The translations under genes were made by a program, and so were the position numbers. Shown one piece after another: positions 16,899 to 25,193 of a stretch of 50,192 nucleotides of DNA. Source of the stretch: Sulfurimonas sp. (GTDB lineage Bacteria > Campylobacterota > Campylobacteria > Campylobacterales > Sulfurimonadaceae). The stretch's first letter is position 1. Every line of letters starts with the position of its first letter. The DNA lies in assembly GCA_026996295.1 (NCBI GenBank), contig JALWLL010000038.1, positions 3,228 to 53,419 of the forward strand, in the 5' to 3' direction. The notes under the pieces were generated by a model. The model saw only the letters and a program-made list of their open reading frames with translations. It did not search any database and had not been told where the DNA came from.

Positions 16899-16925
16899 TT
16901 TACATAATATTTTTTGTGGTATCAT
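16899..16925 (+). promoter_or_regulatory. possible sigma-70 promoter of the motA operon
   Basis: TTTACA at 16899-16904 and TATCAT at 16920-16925 lie 28 bases before motA, with a 15-base spacer, shorter than ideal. No sigma-54 (GG-N10-GC) or clear sigma-28 motif is seen in this gap. This is a tentative reading. Confidence 0.3.
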
Positions 16926-16953
16926 AAGCCTAAAATATTTGTAAGGTCTGCGG

Positions 16954-17718
16954 ATGGATTTAGGTACGGTCATTGGTATAGTTTTAATTATGGCACTTTT
17001 ACTCGGTGCCATGGCAATGGGTGTTGGTGTTGGTGCATACATTGATATTCCATCTGTTTTAATCGTTGTTGGTGGTAGTATCGGTGCATTGATGGTCTCT
17101 TACAAGCCTTCTCAAATGAAGTTATTTGTAAAAATATTTATGATTGCTATCAAGCCCCCTGAAGAAGATTTGAATGAACTCATAAAGAAGCTTGTTGAGT
17201 TTGCGACAAAGGCAAGAAAAGATGGTATTTTAGCCTTGGAGAGTGAAGTGAACTCAGAGCCAAATGAGTTTTTGAAAAAAGGTCTTTCAATGGCAATAGA
17301 CGGAAGTGAACCAGATACAATACGGGAACTTCTAGAGATCGAGATGGAACAAACAAGTACACGCCATGCAGTGAATGGTTCCATTTTTAATAACTGGGCA
17401 GGCCTGGCAGGAGCTATGGGGATGATCGGTACACTTATCGGTCTTGTTGCGATGCTTTTAAACATGGCTGATCCTTCAGCAATTGGACCTTCTATGGCAG
17501 TTGCTTTGCTTACGACGATGTATGGTGCGATGATCGGTAATATTTTTGGAACACCGATCTATAATATTTTAACTATTAGAAATAATGAAGAAACACAGGT
17601 AAAAGAGATGATCCTCTCGGGAATTATGTCGATCCAATCAGGAGATGCACCGAGGGTTTTGGAAGCTAAGCTTCTGAGTTATTTACCTCCGGCAGATCGT
17701 GTAAGTCAGTTTGACTAA
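16954..17718 (+). CDS. motA: flagellar motor stator protein MotA
   Basis: MotA forms, with MotB, the proton- or sodium-driven stator of the flagellar motor. The 254-residue protein has four membrane helices (about 5-25, 30-50, 148-170, 180-205). Between helices 2 and 3 lies a charged cytoplasmic loop that contacts FliG. ALMVSYKPSQMK, GSIFNNWAGLAGAMGMIGTLIGLVAML and the SIGPSMAVALLTTMYGA-like stretch are diagnostic. AAGG stands 7 bases upstream of the ATG. MotB follows after 12 bases. Confidence 0.96.
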   Translation: MDLGTVIGIVLIMALLLGAMAMGVGVGAYIDIPSVLIVVGGSIGALMVSYKPSQMKLFVKIFMIAIKPPEEDLNELIKKLVEFATKARKDGILALESEVNSEPNEFLKKGLSMAIDGSEPDTIRELLEIEMEQTSTRHAVNGSIFNNWAGLAGAMGMIGTLIGLVAMLLNMADPSAIGPSMAVALLTTMYGAMIGNIFGTPIYNILTIRNNEETQVKEMILSGIMSIQSGDAPRVLEAKLLSYLPPADRVSQFD

Positions 17719-17730
17719 TGGAAACGATTG

Positions 17731-18507
17731 ATGGCTAAGAAAAAATGTCCTGAATGTGAAGAGTGTCTGCCTGCGTGGTTGGCAGCATTTGGGGACTTGA
17801 TGTCTCTTCTTTTATGTTTTTTTGTTTTACTTTTATCTATGTCAAGTATGGATGCTAAAAAAGTTTCAGAAGCTATTGGTTCACTCTCCGGTGCCATGAG
17901 TGTTTTAGAGGGTGGTACAAAAACTGAAATATCGAAACAAAGAATTCAGGAATCCACCCCCATAGAGTCTCAAGATGAAACTTCTGAGATGGTCAATAAA
18001 GTAACTCAAGCTATCATAGATGCCAATGAGATGATGGAAAAAGGTCATGGACCTAGCATCTCCCTTGAAGAGGCGCAAGAGGGTTTTGTGATAGAACTTC
18101 CGGCAGCACTCTTGTTTAAAGCGGGCAGTGCAACAATAGACAACGAAGATGCTTTGTTGTTTTTAAAACGTGTTGCTTTGATCATAGGTGAGCTGCCAAA
18201 CAACATGGAAGTTTCGGTTCAGGGACATACAGACAACCAGCAACCCGGACAAAACTCTCCCTTTAAAGACAACTGGGAACTCTCAACTGCCAGAGCGATC
18301 TCTGTACTGCAAGAGCTGATACTTGACGGAGTTGATCCTAAGCGCATAAGCGCAGCGGGCTTTGCTCAGTACAGACCAAAAGCTACTAATGCGACTAAAA
18401 GTGGACGTGAAAAAAATCGTCGGGTTGAGCTTCACTTTTATGGCAATAAGTCAGATCAAAAGGCAAAGATGAAGCAAACAATTTTAGATAAGGCTACAGC
18501 GCAATAA
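17731..18507 (+). CDS. motB: flagellar motor stator protein MotB
   Basis: MotB anchors the stator to peptidoglycan. The 258-residue protein has a single membrane helix near the N-terminus (about 15-40), with the ion-carrying Asp in AAFGDLMSLLLCFFVLLLSMSS. A linker follows, then a C-terminal OmpA-like peptidoglycan-binding domain (GHTDNQ, NWELSTARA, AGFAQYRPK, NRRVELHF). The start is ATG 17731-17733 with GGA 8 bases upstream; an adjacent TTG at 17728 is less likely. A CPECEEC cysteine cluster at the extreme N-terminus is unusual for E. coli MotB. The stop overlaps fliP by one base. Confidence 0.95.
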   Translation: MAKKKCPECEECLPAWLAAFGDLMSLLLCFFVLLLSMSSMDAKKVSEAIGSLSGAMSVLEGGTKTEISKQRIQESTPIESQDETSEMVNKVTQAIIDANEMMEKGHGPSISLEEAQEGFVIELPAALLFKAGSATIDNEDALLFLKRVALIIGELPNNMEVSVQGHTDNQQPGQNSPFKDNWELSTARAISVLQELILDGVDPKRISAAGFAQYRPKATNATKSGREKNRRVELHFYGNKSDQKAKMKQTILDKATAQ

Positions 18508-19241
18508 TGTTAAAATTATTTCTACTGCTTTTCGCACTTGTCTCAGGACTTGGAGCGGAAGCTGTCACCATCCCAACTGTGGATCTTACACTCTCAGCAC
18601 CAAGCTCTCCACAGCAGCTAGTAAGCTCACTCAATGTTTTAGTATTACTGACATTTTTATTTTTAGCACCAAGTATGGTGCTTGTTATGACCACCTTTAC
18701 AAGGTTTGTCATAGTGTTTGGTTTTTTGCGTCAGGCTCTTGGAACACAACAGGTACCACCGACACAAATACTCGTAATGCTTGCGATGATACTCACATTT
18801 TATGTGATGGAACCCGTAGCAACAGATGCTTATAAAGCCGGTATCAAGCCTTATATAGAGGAGCAGATAGGGTATGAAGAAGCATTTGAAAAAACTGCGT
18901 TGCCTTTTAAAAACTTTATGGTGAGAAACACAAGAGAGAAAGATCTTGCGCTTTTTTTTAGAATCAGAAATCTACAAAATCCGGCAACGGTAGCAGATGT
19001 TCCACTCTCAGTGATCATTCCGGCTTTTATTATAAGTGAGCTTAAAACAGCTTTTGAGATAGGTTTTTTACTCTTTTTGCCATTTTTGGTTATAGATATG
19101 GTTGTAGCTTCCATACTGATGTCTATGGGTATGATGATGCTTCCTCCTGTTATGATCTCACTACCGTTTAAGATACTTGTTTTTGTGCTCATAGATGGCT
19201 GGAACTTGCTTATTGGGAATTTAATTTCATCTATAAAATAA
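18507..19241 (+). CDS. fliP: flagellar type III export gate protein FliP
   Basis: FliP builds the core of the flagellar export gate with FliQ and FliR. The 244-residue protein has a cleavable signal peptide (about 1-18), as in other bacteria, then four membrane helices. LTFLFLAPSMVLVMTTFTRFVIVFGFLRQALGTQQVPPTQIL, read here in parts, is the classical N-terminal block, and PAFIISELKTAFEIGF with MSMGMMMLPPVMISLPFKI forms the C-terminal part. It overlaps motB by one base. In C. jejuni fliP lies next to glmU; here the glycosylation cassette and motAB separate them. Confidence 0.97.
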   Translation: MLKLFLLLFALVSGLGAEAVTIPTVDLTLSAPSSPQQLVSSLNVLVLLTFLFLAPSMVLVMTTFTRFVIVFGFLRQALGTQQVPPTQILVMLAMILTFYVMEPVATDAYKAGIKPYIEEQIGYEEAFEKTALPFKNFMVRNTREKDLALFFRIRNLQNPATVADVPLSVIIPAFIISELKTAFEIGFLLFLPFLVIDMVVASILMSMGMMMLPPVMISLPFKILVFVLIDGWNLLIGNLISSIK

Positions 19242-19256
19242 TATATAGGAAAGAAT

Positions 19257-20363
19257 TTGGATTGTAAATATTTTGGAGAGTGTGGAGCCTGCAGGCTTTA
19301 TGAAGATGGGTATGATGCCCAGTTACAAAATAAGCTTGAGTTAAATAAAAAACGCTTTGAAAAGTTTTATACCGATGAGATCTCTGTGTTTAGATCACCG
19401 CAACAGCATTACAGATCAAGAAGTGAATTTAAAATCTGGCATAAAGATGATGATATCTATTATGCGATGAATCATTTAGAGCATAAAGGTGTTGTTCTCA
19501 TAGATGAATGTCCTCAGGTTAATATTTATATCGGGTCACTTATGCCGAAGCTTCTTGATGCCATTAAAAAATACAAACTAGGCTTTAAACTTTTTGGAGC
19601 AGACTTTTTAAGTTCAAGTAGAGGTGAGATCGTTGTTTCACTTTTGTACCATAGAAAACTTGACAGTGAGTGGCTTGAAAAAGCCAAACAAATAGCCGAG
19701 GAGCTTGGCATATATATCATAGGCAGAAGTAGAAAACAAAAACTTGTTATCGGGCAGGATTATGTTATAGAAAAGCTGCAAATCGATAAGCAAGAGTATA
19801 AGTTTAAACAGATAGAGAACAGTTTTACACAGCCAAATGCACGTGTCAATGAGCAGATGATCTCTTGGGCTATGAAAAATTTTGCCAACATCGGCGGTGA
19901 TCTTTTAGAGCTATACTGTGGGGCAGGGAACTTTACCATACCCTTTGCAAAGCACTTTGAAAAGGTTTTAGCTACAGAGATATCCAAATCTTCCATAAAT
20001 GCCGCAAAAGCAAATATGCTTTTAAACAATGTTACTAACATCGAGTTCGTGCGTATGAGTGTTGAAGAGTTTGTTCAGGCAATTGACGGCATCCGTGAGT
20101 TCAGACGCATGAAAGAGATACATATAAATGCTTACGAGCTTAGATCTATTTTTGTCGATCCTCCAAGAAGCGGTATGGATGAAAGTTCGTGTGCTTTTGC
20201 ATCAAGACATGAAAATATTTTATATATTTCATGCAATCCTCAAACTCTGGCTCGTGATTTGGAACTTCTGTGTACAACACACAAGGTTATCGATATGGCG
20301 CTTTTTGATCAGTTCCCATATACACACCATGTTGAGATGGGTGTTATGCTGAAAAAAAGGTAA
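19257..20363 (+). CDS. trmA: tRNA (uracil-5-)-methyltransferase TrmA
   Basis: TrmA makes ribothymidine at tRNA position 54 using S-adenosylmethionine. The 368-residue length equals that of the E. coli enzyme. LLELYCGAGNFTIPFA is the SAM-binding motif, FVDPPRSGMDE follows, and YISCNPQTLARDL holds the nucleophilic Cys. QHYRSRSEFKIW near the N-terminus is also conserved. The start is TTG 19257-19259, chosen because AGGAAAG stands just before it and the frame begins only 15 bases after fliP. It is not functionally related to its flagellar neighbours. Confidence 0.95.
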   Translation: MDCKYFGECGACRLYEDGYDAQLQNKLELNKKRFEKFYTDEISVFRSPQQHYRSRSEFKIWHKDDDIYYAMNHLEHKGVVLIDECPQVNIYIGSLMPKLLDAIKKYKLGFKLFGADFLSSSRGEIVVSLLYHRKLDSEWLEKAKQIAEELGIYIIGRSRKQKLVIGQDYVIEKLQIDKQEYKFKQIENSFTQPNARVNEQMISWAMKNFANIGGDLLELYCGAGNFTIPFAKHFEKVLATEISKSSINAAKANMLLNNVTNIEFVRMSVEEFVQAIDGIREFRRMKEIHINAYELRSIFVDPPRSGMDESSCAFASRHENILYISCNPQTLARDLELLCTTHKVIDMALFDQFPYTHHVEMGVMLKKR

Positions 20364-20366
20364 GCG

Positions 20367-20990
20367 ATGAAAACACTTCTTATGCTTGTGAGTATGTTGT
20401 CATTTTTAATGGCAGATGATCTCAATAGGCTTGAATCTATCTTAGATGATATCTCTAAACTTGAAGCGAAGTACAATGCCTGCAAAGATGAAGTGAAAAG
20501 TAAAACTTTAAGTGTGCTAAAAAGTGATCTATTTGATACGCAAACTCTCCAAAAGAGTTGTCGTGAGCAAGAGCAAAAGCTCTTGGAATTTAAAAATATT
20601 TTAGCCTCTAAAGATGAATTTACGCAAGAACTTCAAAACAAAGTAAAACAACTCAGCGATAAGATCATAAACGTTTTGCAAGAACAAAAGGGTATAACTT
20701 CCCATATAACGGATAAAACAAAGTTTTTAGAAGAAAAATATAAAGAGATTTTAAAAATCAAAGATATTGAAATAAAAAATTTGGAAAATAGAATAAATAC
20801 AGCAAAAAACAGTATGGTTGAATGTATGAAAGTATTTGAAAAACCAAATGAATTTCCAAAATTAATGATGAAAAAAGAGTATTCGCAAGATGAATTTGAA
20901 CATGGTGACCCAAATTTTGTTGATGAAAGAGTAAGTAAAAATGCACAAGAAAAACAATCATCTTTATATGAGCGTATCTTTGGTAAATAA
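20367..20990 (+). CDS. exported coiled-coil protein of unknown function
   Basis: No family recognised. The 207-residue product has a signal peptide (MKTLLMLVSMLSFLMA, cleavage probably after Ala16). The rest is almost wholly helical, with heptad-like E/K/L patterns at about 18-150. Three cysteines (39, 65 and 153) could form disulfides in the periplasm. The tail (about 155-207) is polar and ends in YERIFGK. It is three bases after trmA and overlaps recQ by one base (TAATG), so it is co-transcribed, though no functional link is seen. Confidence 0.7.
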   Translation: MKTLLMLVSMLSFLMADDLNRLESILDDISKLEAKYNACKDEVKSKTLSVLKSDLFDTQTLQKSCREQEQKLLEFKNILASKDEFTQELQNKVKQLSDKIINVLQEQKGITSHITDKTKFLEEKYKEILKIKDIEIKNLENRINTAKNSMVECMKVFEKPNEFPKLMMKKEYSQDEFEHGDPNFVDERVSKNAQEKQSSLYERIFGK

Positions 20991-23083
20991 TGCCCAATAA
21001 ACTACTCAAAGAAGTTTTTGGACATGATAGCTTCAGAGCTTTTCAAGAAGAAACACTTAATGCCATTGTAAATAAAAGAGATACGCTCACAATTTTGCCC
21101 ACAGGCGGCGGTAAGTCTTTATGTTACCAGCTTCCCTCTCTTATGATGGATGGTGTCACGGTTGTTATCTCTCCGCTTATCGCTCTTATGCAGGATCAGG
21201 TAAGAGGACTGAAAAGCAACGGTGTCGCCGCTGAAATGATAAACTCTTCCCAAGATACCCAAACGATACAGCAAATCTATAAAAAACTGAGAAGTGCTGA
21301 AATAAAACTTTTGTATATTGCTCCAGAAAGACTCAGTGCCTATGGTTTCATAGAGCTTCTGCAGGAGTTGAAAATCAATTTTTTTGTGGTAGATGAAGCA
21401 CACTGTGTAAGTGAATGGGGTCATGAATTTAGGGCAGAGTACAGAAATCTTCACCGCTTAAAACAGATCTTTGTAAACACTCCAATAGCCGCATTTACGG
21501 CAACTGCAACAAAAAAAGTGCAAGAAGATATAGTTCAGACACTGCATCTGCACAACCCTTTACAACTCAGAGGTCAAACCAAACGTGAAAATATCACGAT
21601 AACTTCTCAAAAAAGGGTTGCAAACGGCAGAGAACAACTGCTCGACTTTTTAAAACAACATCATGGAAGTTCAGGTATCGTCTATGCTTTTAGTAGAAAA
21701 GATGTGCAAAATGTTGCTACATTTTTACAACAAAAGGGTTTTCGCGCTGATGCATATCATGCAGGGCTCTCTAATGAGGTTAGAGAAAGGGTGTATCACG
21801 ATTTTTTGTATGAAAAGCTCGATATAGTTGTAGCCACTATTGCATTTGGTATGGGGATTGATAAAAGCAATATCCGTTTTGTTGTGCATATGAGTATGCC
21901 TAAGACCATGGAGAACTACTATCAGGAGATCGGTCGTGCCGGCAGAGACGCAATGGAAGCAACAACACTTCTTTTGTTTAGTAAATCAGATGAGATACAA
22001 AGACGAATGCTTATAGATAATCTTGAAAACGTAGAGTATAAAGAGCTTTTATACAACAAGCTCAAAAAGATGTACACCTATGCTTCCTCTTGCGAGTGCA
22101 GACACAAGATAATAGCTGAGTATTTTGATGATAAACTGGAGTCTTGTGAAAATATTTGTGATAACTGTTTACGTGGAGAAGTTGAGCAGATAGATATAAC
22201 GCAAGATGCTATGAAACTGCTTTCATGTATATACAGATGTGAACAGCGATTTGGACTCAATCACATCATAGATGTTCTTCGTGGTTCAAAAGCTCAAAAA
22301 ATTGTACAGTTTTCACATGATAAACTCTCTGTTTATGGCATAGGAAGTGACAGAAGTAAAAACGAATGGTCTGTTATCGCAGATAGACTTTTTGAGTTAA
22401 ATGTACTTGAGACAGGCCAACACAGAGCTATAAAGATTAAAGAAAAAGGTTTTTTGATACTGCAAAAAAAAGAGAGTGTCACTATTGAGGCTTACAAACT
22501 TGATGTTGGGCAGAGAGATCAAAAAGAGATACAAAAAGAGCAAATCAAAGATGAGATGTTTGAAAAACTGAAGGCTTTAAGGTTTGAGATCTCCCAAGAA
22601 GAGAATCTGCCGGCATACATGATATTTTCTGATAAGGTTTTGTTGGAGTTAAAACAGCAGCTTCCTCAAAACAAAGAGGAGATGCTTCGTATCAATGGTA
22701 TCGGTGAAGTGAAATATGAAAAATATGCTCAAAGATTTTTAGATCTTTGTAGTACACTTAAAGAGGAGAACAGATCTAGCAAAGAGGCTCTGAAGCCACT
22801 TACAAAAACATATCTGGAGACTTTGGAGCTTCTTGAGAGTGGATGCAACATACAGGAGGTAGCTTCTCAAAGAGAGCTGCAACTCAATACGGTCGTTTTT
22901 CATGTCGGTTTACTACATGAGCACAACAAGATTTCAGAGCAACAAAAAGATGCACTCTTAAAACCCTTACAAAGTATGTATCCTGAGGATATGAAAAGTT
23001 GGTGCAAAAAGGGTCTTGAGCTTGAGAGTATACTCAAGCTCAAACAGTACTTAGCACTTTATGAGAGCCTTTTTTTAAAATAG
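20990..23083 (+). CDS. recQ: RecQ-like ATP-dependent DNA helicase
   Basis: A 697-residue 3'-5' DNA helicase of the RecQ family acting in recombination and fork repair. LPTGGGKSLCYQLP is Walker A, VVDEAHCVSEWGHEFR is motif II plus the aromatic loop, FTATATKKVQ is motif III, and YYQEIGRAGRDAM is motif VI. CECRHKIIAEYFDD with CENICDNC forms the zinc-binding RQC site. A winged-helix region follows, then an HRDC-like domain at about 515-595 (LPAYMIFSDKVLLEL). The C-terminal 90 residues form a helix-turn-helix of the HTH_40 type (SGCNIQEVASQRELQLNTV). It is the last gene of the motA run. Confidence 0.95.
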   Translation: MPNKLLKEVFGHDSFRAFQEETLNAIVNKRDTLTILPTGGGKSLCYQLPSLMMDGVTVVISPLIALMQDQVRGLKSNGVAAEMINSSQDTQTIQQIYKKLRSAEIKLLYIAPERLSAYGFIELLQELKINFFVVDEAHCVSEWGHEFRAEYRNLHRLKQIFVNTPIAAFTATATKKVQEDIVQTLHLHNPLQLRGQTKRENITITSQKRVANGREQLLDFLKQHHGSSGIVYAFSRKDVQNVATFLQQKGFRADAYHAGLSNEVRERVYHDFLYEKLDIVVATIAFGMGIDKSNIRFVVHMSMPKTMENYYQEIGRAGRDAMEATTLLLFSKSDEIQRRMLIDNLENVEYKELLYNKLKKMYTYASSCECRHKIIAEYFDDKLESCENICDNCLRGEVEQIDITQDAMKLLSCIYRCEQRFGLNHIIDVLRGSKAQKIVQFSHDKLSVYGIGSDRSKNEWSVIADRLFELNVLETGQHRAIKIKEKGFLILQKKESVTIEAYKLDVGQRDQKEIQKEQIKDEMFEKLKALRFEISQEENLPAYMIFSDKVLLELKQQLPQNKEEMLRINGIGEVKYEKYAQRFLDLCSTLKEENRSSKEALKPLTKTYLETLELLESGCNIQEVASQRELQLNTVVFHVGLLHEHNKISEQQKDALLKPLQSMYPEDMKSWCKKGLELESILKLKQYLALYESLFLK

Positions 23084-23096
23084 AGGAGGTTTTTTG

Positions 23097-23609
23097 TTAC
23101 TCTCCGCCCCAAGGCATATTTTCCTCTTTCCATCCAAAGATGAAACCATCTTCAAGATTGTATGCCGTTATGCCTTCTTTTGCGAGTATATCTGCAGCAG
23201 CTTTGGAGCGTGGTCCGCTTCTACAGACTAAAATCACCTTATCAACACCTTTGAGTTTCATAGCTTTCATCACCTCTTCTACAAAATGTTTGTTTTTTAC
23301 CTCTTTGGCATTGTAGAGCTTCATGGCAGATTTATGATCTTTTACTTTTGAGTTTTTTATCTCATACTCAGCACTTTTGACACGTGTTTGTATAGATTTT
23401 GGCACATAAGTCCAATCAAATGCAGGGATATTTATAAACCCTTCTCCATGTCCTGTATAGATATACTCCAGCGTTGTTCTTACATCTATTATGATCGCTT
23501 TACCCTCTTTTTGCATCTCATAGGCTTCATCTGCACTGATGTCATCCTCATAAGAAAATGCAAAAGAGAAGCTTATAACACTAAGCATAGCTAAAAATAG
23601 TTTCATCAT
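23097..23609 (-). CDS. periplasmic rhodanese-like protein
   Basis: 170 residues. A signal peptide (LFLAMLSVISFSFAFS) is followed by a single rhodanese domain: ADEAYEMQKEGKAIIIDVRTTLEYIYTGH at the N-terminal side, read in parts, and the active-site loop VCRSGPRSKAA with catalytic Cys. The domain ends in GFIFGWKEENMPW. Such exported rhodaneses move sulfane sulfur or sulfide in the periplasm, consistent with a sulfur-metabolising host; the substrate is not known. The start is ATG 23607-23609 (or the next ATG), 5 or 8 bases after AGGA. A longer frame to 23705 lacks such a site and would run over both divergent promoters. Confidence 0.88.
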   Translation of the reverse strand: MMKLFLAMLSVISFSFAFSYEDDISADEAYEMQKEGKAIIIDVRTTLEYIYTGHGEGFINIPAFDWTYVPKSIQTRVKSAEYEIKNSKVKDHKSAMKLYNAKEVKNKHFVEEVMKAMKLKGVDKVILVCRSGPRSKAAADILAKEGITAYNLEDGFIFGWKEENMPWGGE

Positions 23610-23637
23610 TTTATTCCTAATTTTTGATATAAATGTG

Positions 23638-23643
23638 ATTATA
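23638..23643 (-). promoter_or_regulatory. TATAAT -10 element of the rhodanese gene
   Basis: The minus strand reads AAAGATATAATCACA over 23634-23648, 29 bases before the start codon. Exactly the same 15-mer precedes sdhA (39711-39725). No good -35 box is seen, which is usual for Campylobacterota promoters. Confidence 0.5.
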
Positions 23644-23673
23644 TCTTTTATATGTAAACGGTAGATTAAATAA

Positions 23674-23682
23674 TGATATAAT
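23674..23682 (+). promoter_or_regulatory. extended -10 promoter (TGATATAAT) of the TrkA-like gene
   Basis: A perfect TATAAT at 23677-23682 preceded by TG at the extended -10 position, 25 bases before the ATG at 23708. Because it overlaps the possible upstream ATG at 23681, it supports the later start. Confidence 0.6.
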
Positions 23683-23707
23683 GACAAAAATTTTAATAGA
23701 GACAAAT

Positions 23708-25114
23708 ATGAAAAAAATATTGATCATTAGTGATGGAAGTGCCGGAGAGCACTTTATTCAAAGGGTTATAGAGACTTATACCAGTGAAAATATATATTAT
23801 GTAGTGCAGCTAAAAGAGAAAAAATATGAAAATGTAAATCCTGCAAGATTTAAGTTTTTTGAATTTGATCCTACAAGTTTTTATAAGCTTTCCAATCTCT
23901 TAAAAATGGAGTTTGTTCAGGTTTTCATATCGATGGAAAATCTTGCAGATGTGGAAAACACTATCAAAAATATCAGAGCTATAAAAAAACAGCTTCGAGT
24001 CATAGTACTTTCAAAATGGAACATCAACAATGAAGATCCCAATGTGGTGTTGGTAAACTCCAATGAGATACTTGCTTCACGTCTTTTGGATTATCTTCCT
24101 AATGTTCCTGTGATTGCCCAAAATGTAGGGATAGGTGAGGGTGAGATCATGGAGGTTCTTGTCCCGTTTGGAAGTTCATTTGTTTACAGACATATTGGGG
24201 TGATTGAGCAAAAAAACTGGCGTATTGTTGCTATCTATAGAAACAGAAAGCTTATTATGCCTTCACGCAGGCGTATGATACAGCCAAATGATCTTCTTTT
24301 ACTTGTGGGTGAGCCGGCGGTATTGAAGTCGGTATATAGAGCAATTAAGCGTGAACTTGGGCAGTTTCCGGAACCTTTTGGTTCAAATCTTTATCTGTAC
24401 ATAGATATGAATCTCATTAACCACTACACCATTGAAGAGTTGGTAAGGCGCGCTGTTTTTGCACATAAAAAATTTAAACATGATCTCATCATAAAAATCG
24501 TTAACCCTGGAGATTTTGAAGTTATTCGCTATATAAAAGAGTACAGAAGTGATAATGTACTCATAGATATTGAGTATGATTATAAAGATCTAGAGAGTGC
24601 TTTTCATAAAGATATTCAGAAGTATCATGTGGGTCTTGTGATAGTTTCAAAAGAGATCTTTGCTGATTTTGGTGCTAGAAAACTGTTGTATGAGTCACAT
24701 GTTCCGATTTTAAAAATTTCAGATAAATCTTTTTCAAATGTTAAAGAGGCAGTTTTGGTCTTGACGGAAAACCGCGATCTTGAGAAGATATCATCTACCA
24801 TATTTGATATCTCTGAGCAGATGAGTTTTAATATAGAGCTGCATAATTATGTTACGGAACATCAGGAGGAGAAAGAACCTGTGATAGAGCATTACTATAA
24901 TCTCTCAACGATTTTTTCCAAGTCGATCAAAGTGATCAAGGATACGGATAACCCCATAAGGGTTTTAAAACAAAAAGAAAATTTCATACAAATTTTGCCT
25001 TTTACAAAAAAACTGACACAAAGAAGAATATACTCACTTTTATCGACCGACAGCGAAAGACTTTACCATAAACTTGATGATTATCATCAAATATTTATAC
25101 CGGTTCAACTCTAA
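23708..25114 (+). CDS. TrkA-like (RCK-domain) potassium channel/transporter regulatory protein
   Basis: 468 residues. The N-terminal part (about 1-135) is a Rossmann-like fold starting KKILIISDGSAGEHFI, an atypical TrkA-N nucleotide-binding loop. Residues about 140-220 are an RCK_C (TrkA-C) domain: GEIMEVLVPFGSSFVYRHIGV with IQPNDLLLLVGEPAVL. The remaining 240 residues contain another alpha/beta domain that I cannot name. No membrane segment exists, so it would control a separate K+ channel or transporter; none is next to it. The ATG at 23708 has GAGA 6 bases upstream and a matching promoter. Orphan proteins of this type are common in Campylobacterota. Confidence 0.75.
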   Translation: MKKILIISDGSAGEHFIQRVIETYTSENIYYVVQLKEKKYENVNPARFKFFEFDPTSFYKLSNLLKMEFVQVFISMENLADVENTIKNIRAIKKQLRVIVLSKWNINNEDPNVVLVNSNEILASRLLDYLPNVPVIAQNVGIGEGEIMEVLVPFGSSFVYRHIGVIEQKNWRIVAIYRNRKLIMPSRRRMIQPNDLLLLVGEPAVLKSVYRAIKRELGQFPEPFGSNLYLYIDMNLINHYTIEELVRRAVFAHKKFKHDLIIKIVNPGDFEVIRYIKEYRSDNVLIDIEYDYKDLESAFHKDIQKYHVGLVIVSKEIFADFGARKLLYESHVPILKISDKSFSNVKEAVLVLTENRDLEKISSTIFDISEQMSFNIELHNYVTEHQEEKEPVIEHYYNLSTIFSKSIKVIKDTDNPIRVLKQKENFIQILPFTKKLTQRRIYSLLSTDSERLYHKLDDYHQIFIPVQL

Positions 25115-25193
25115 GAGGCTAAGATTTAGTGATTTTTTAGTATTTTTTAAGTATTATATATCCACTTAATAAAATAAATTTTTTGGATAGATA

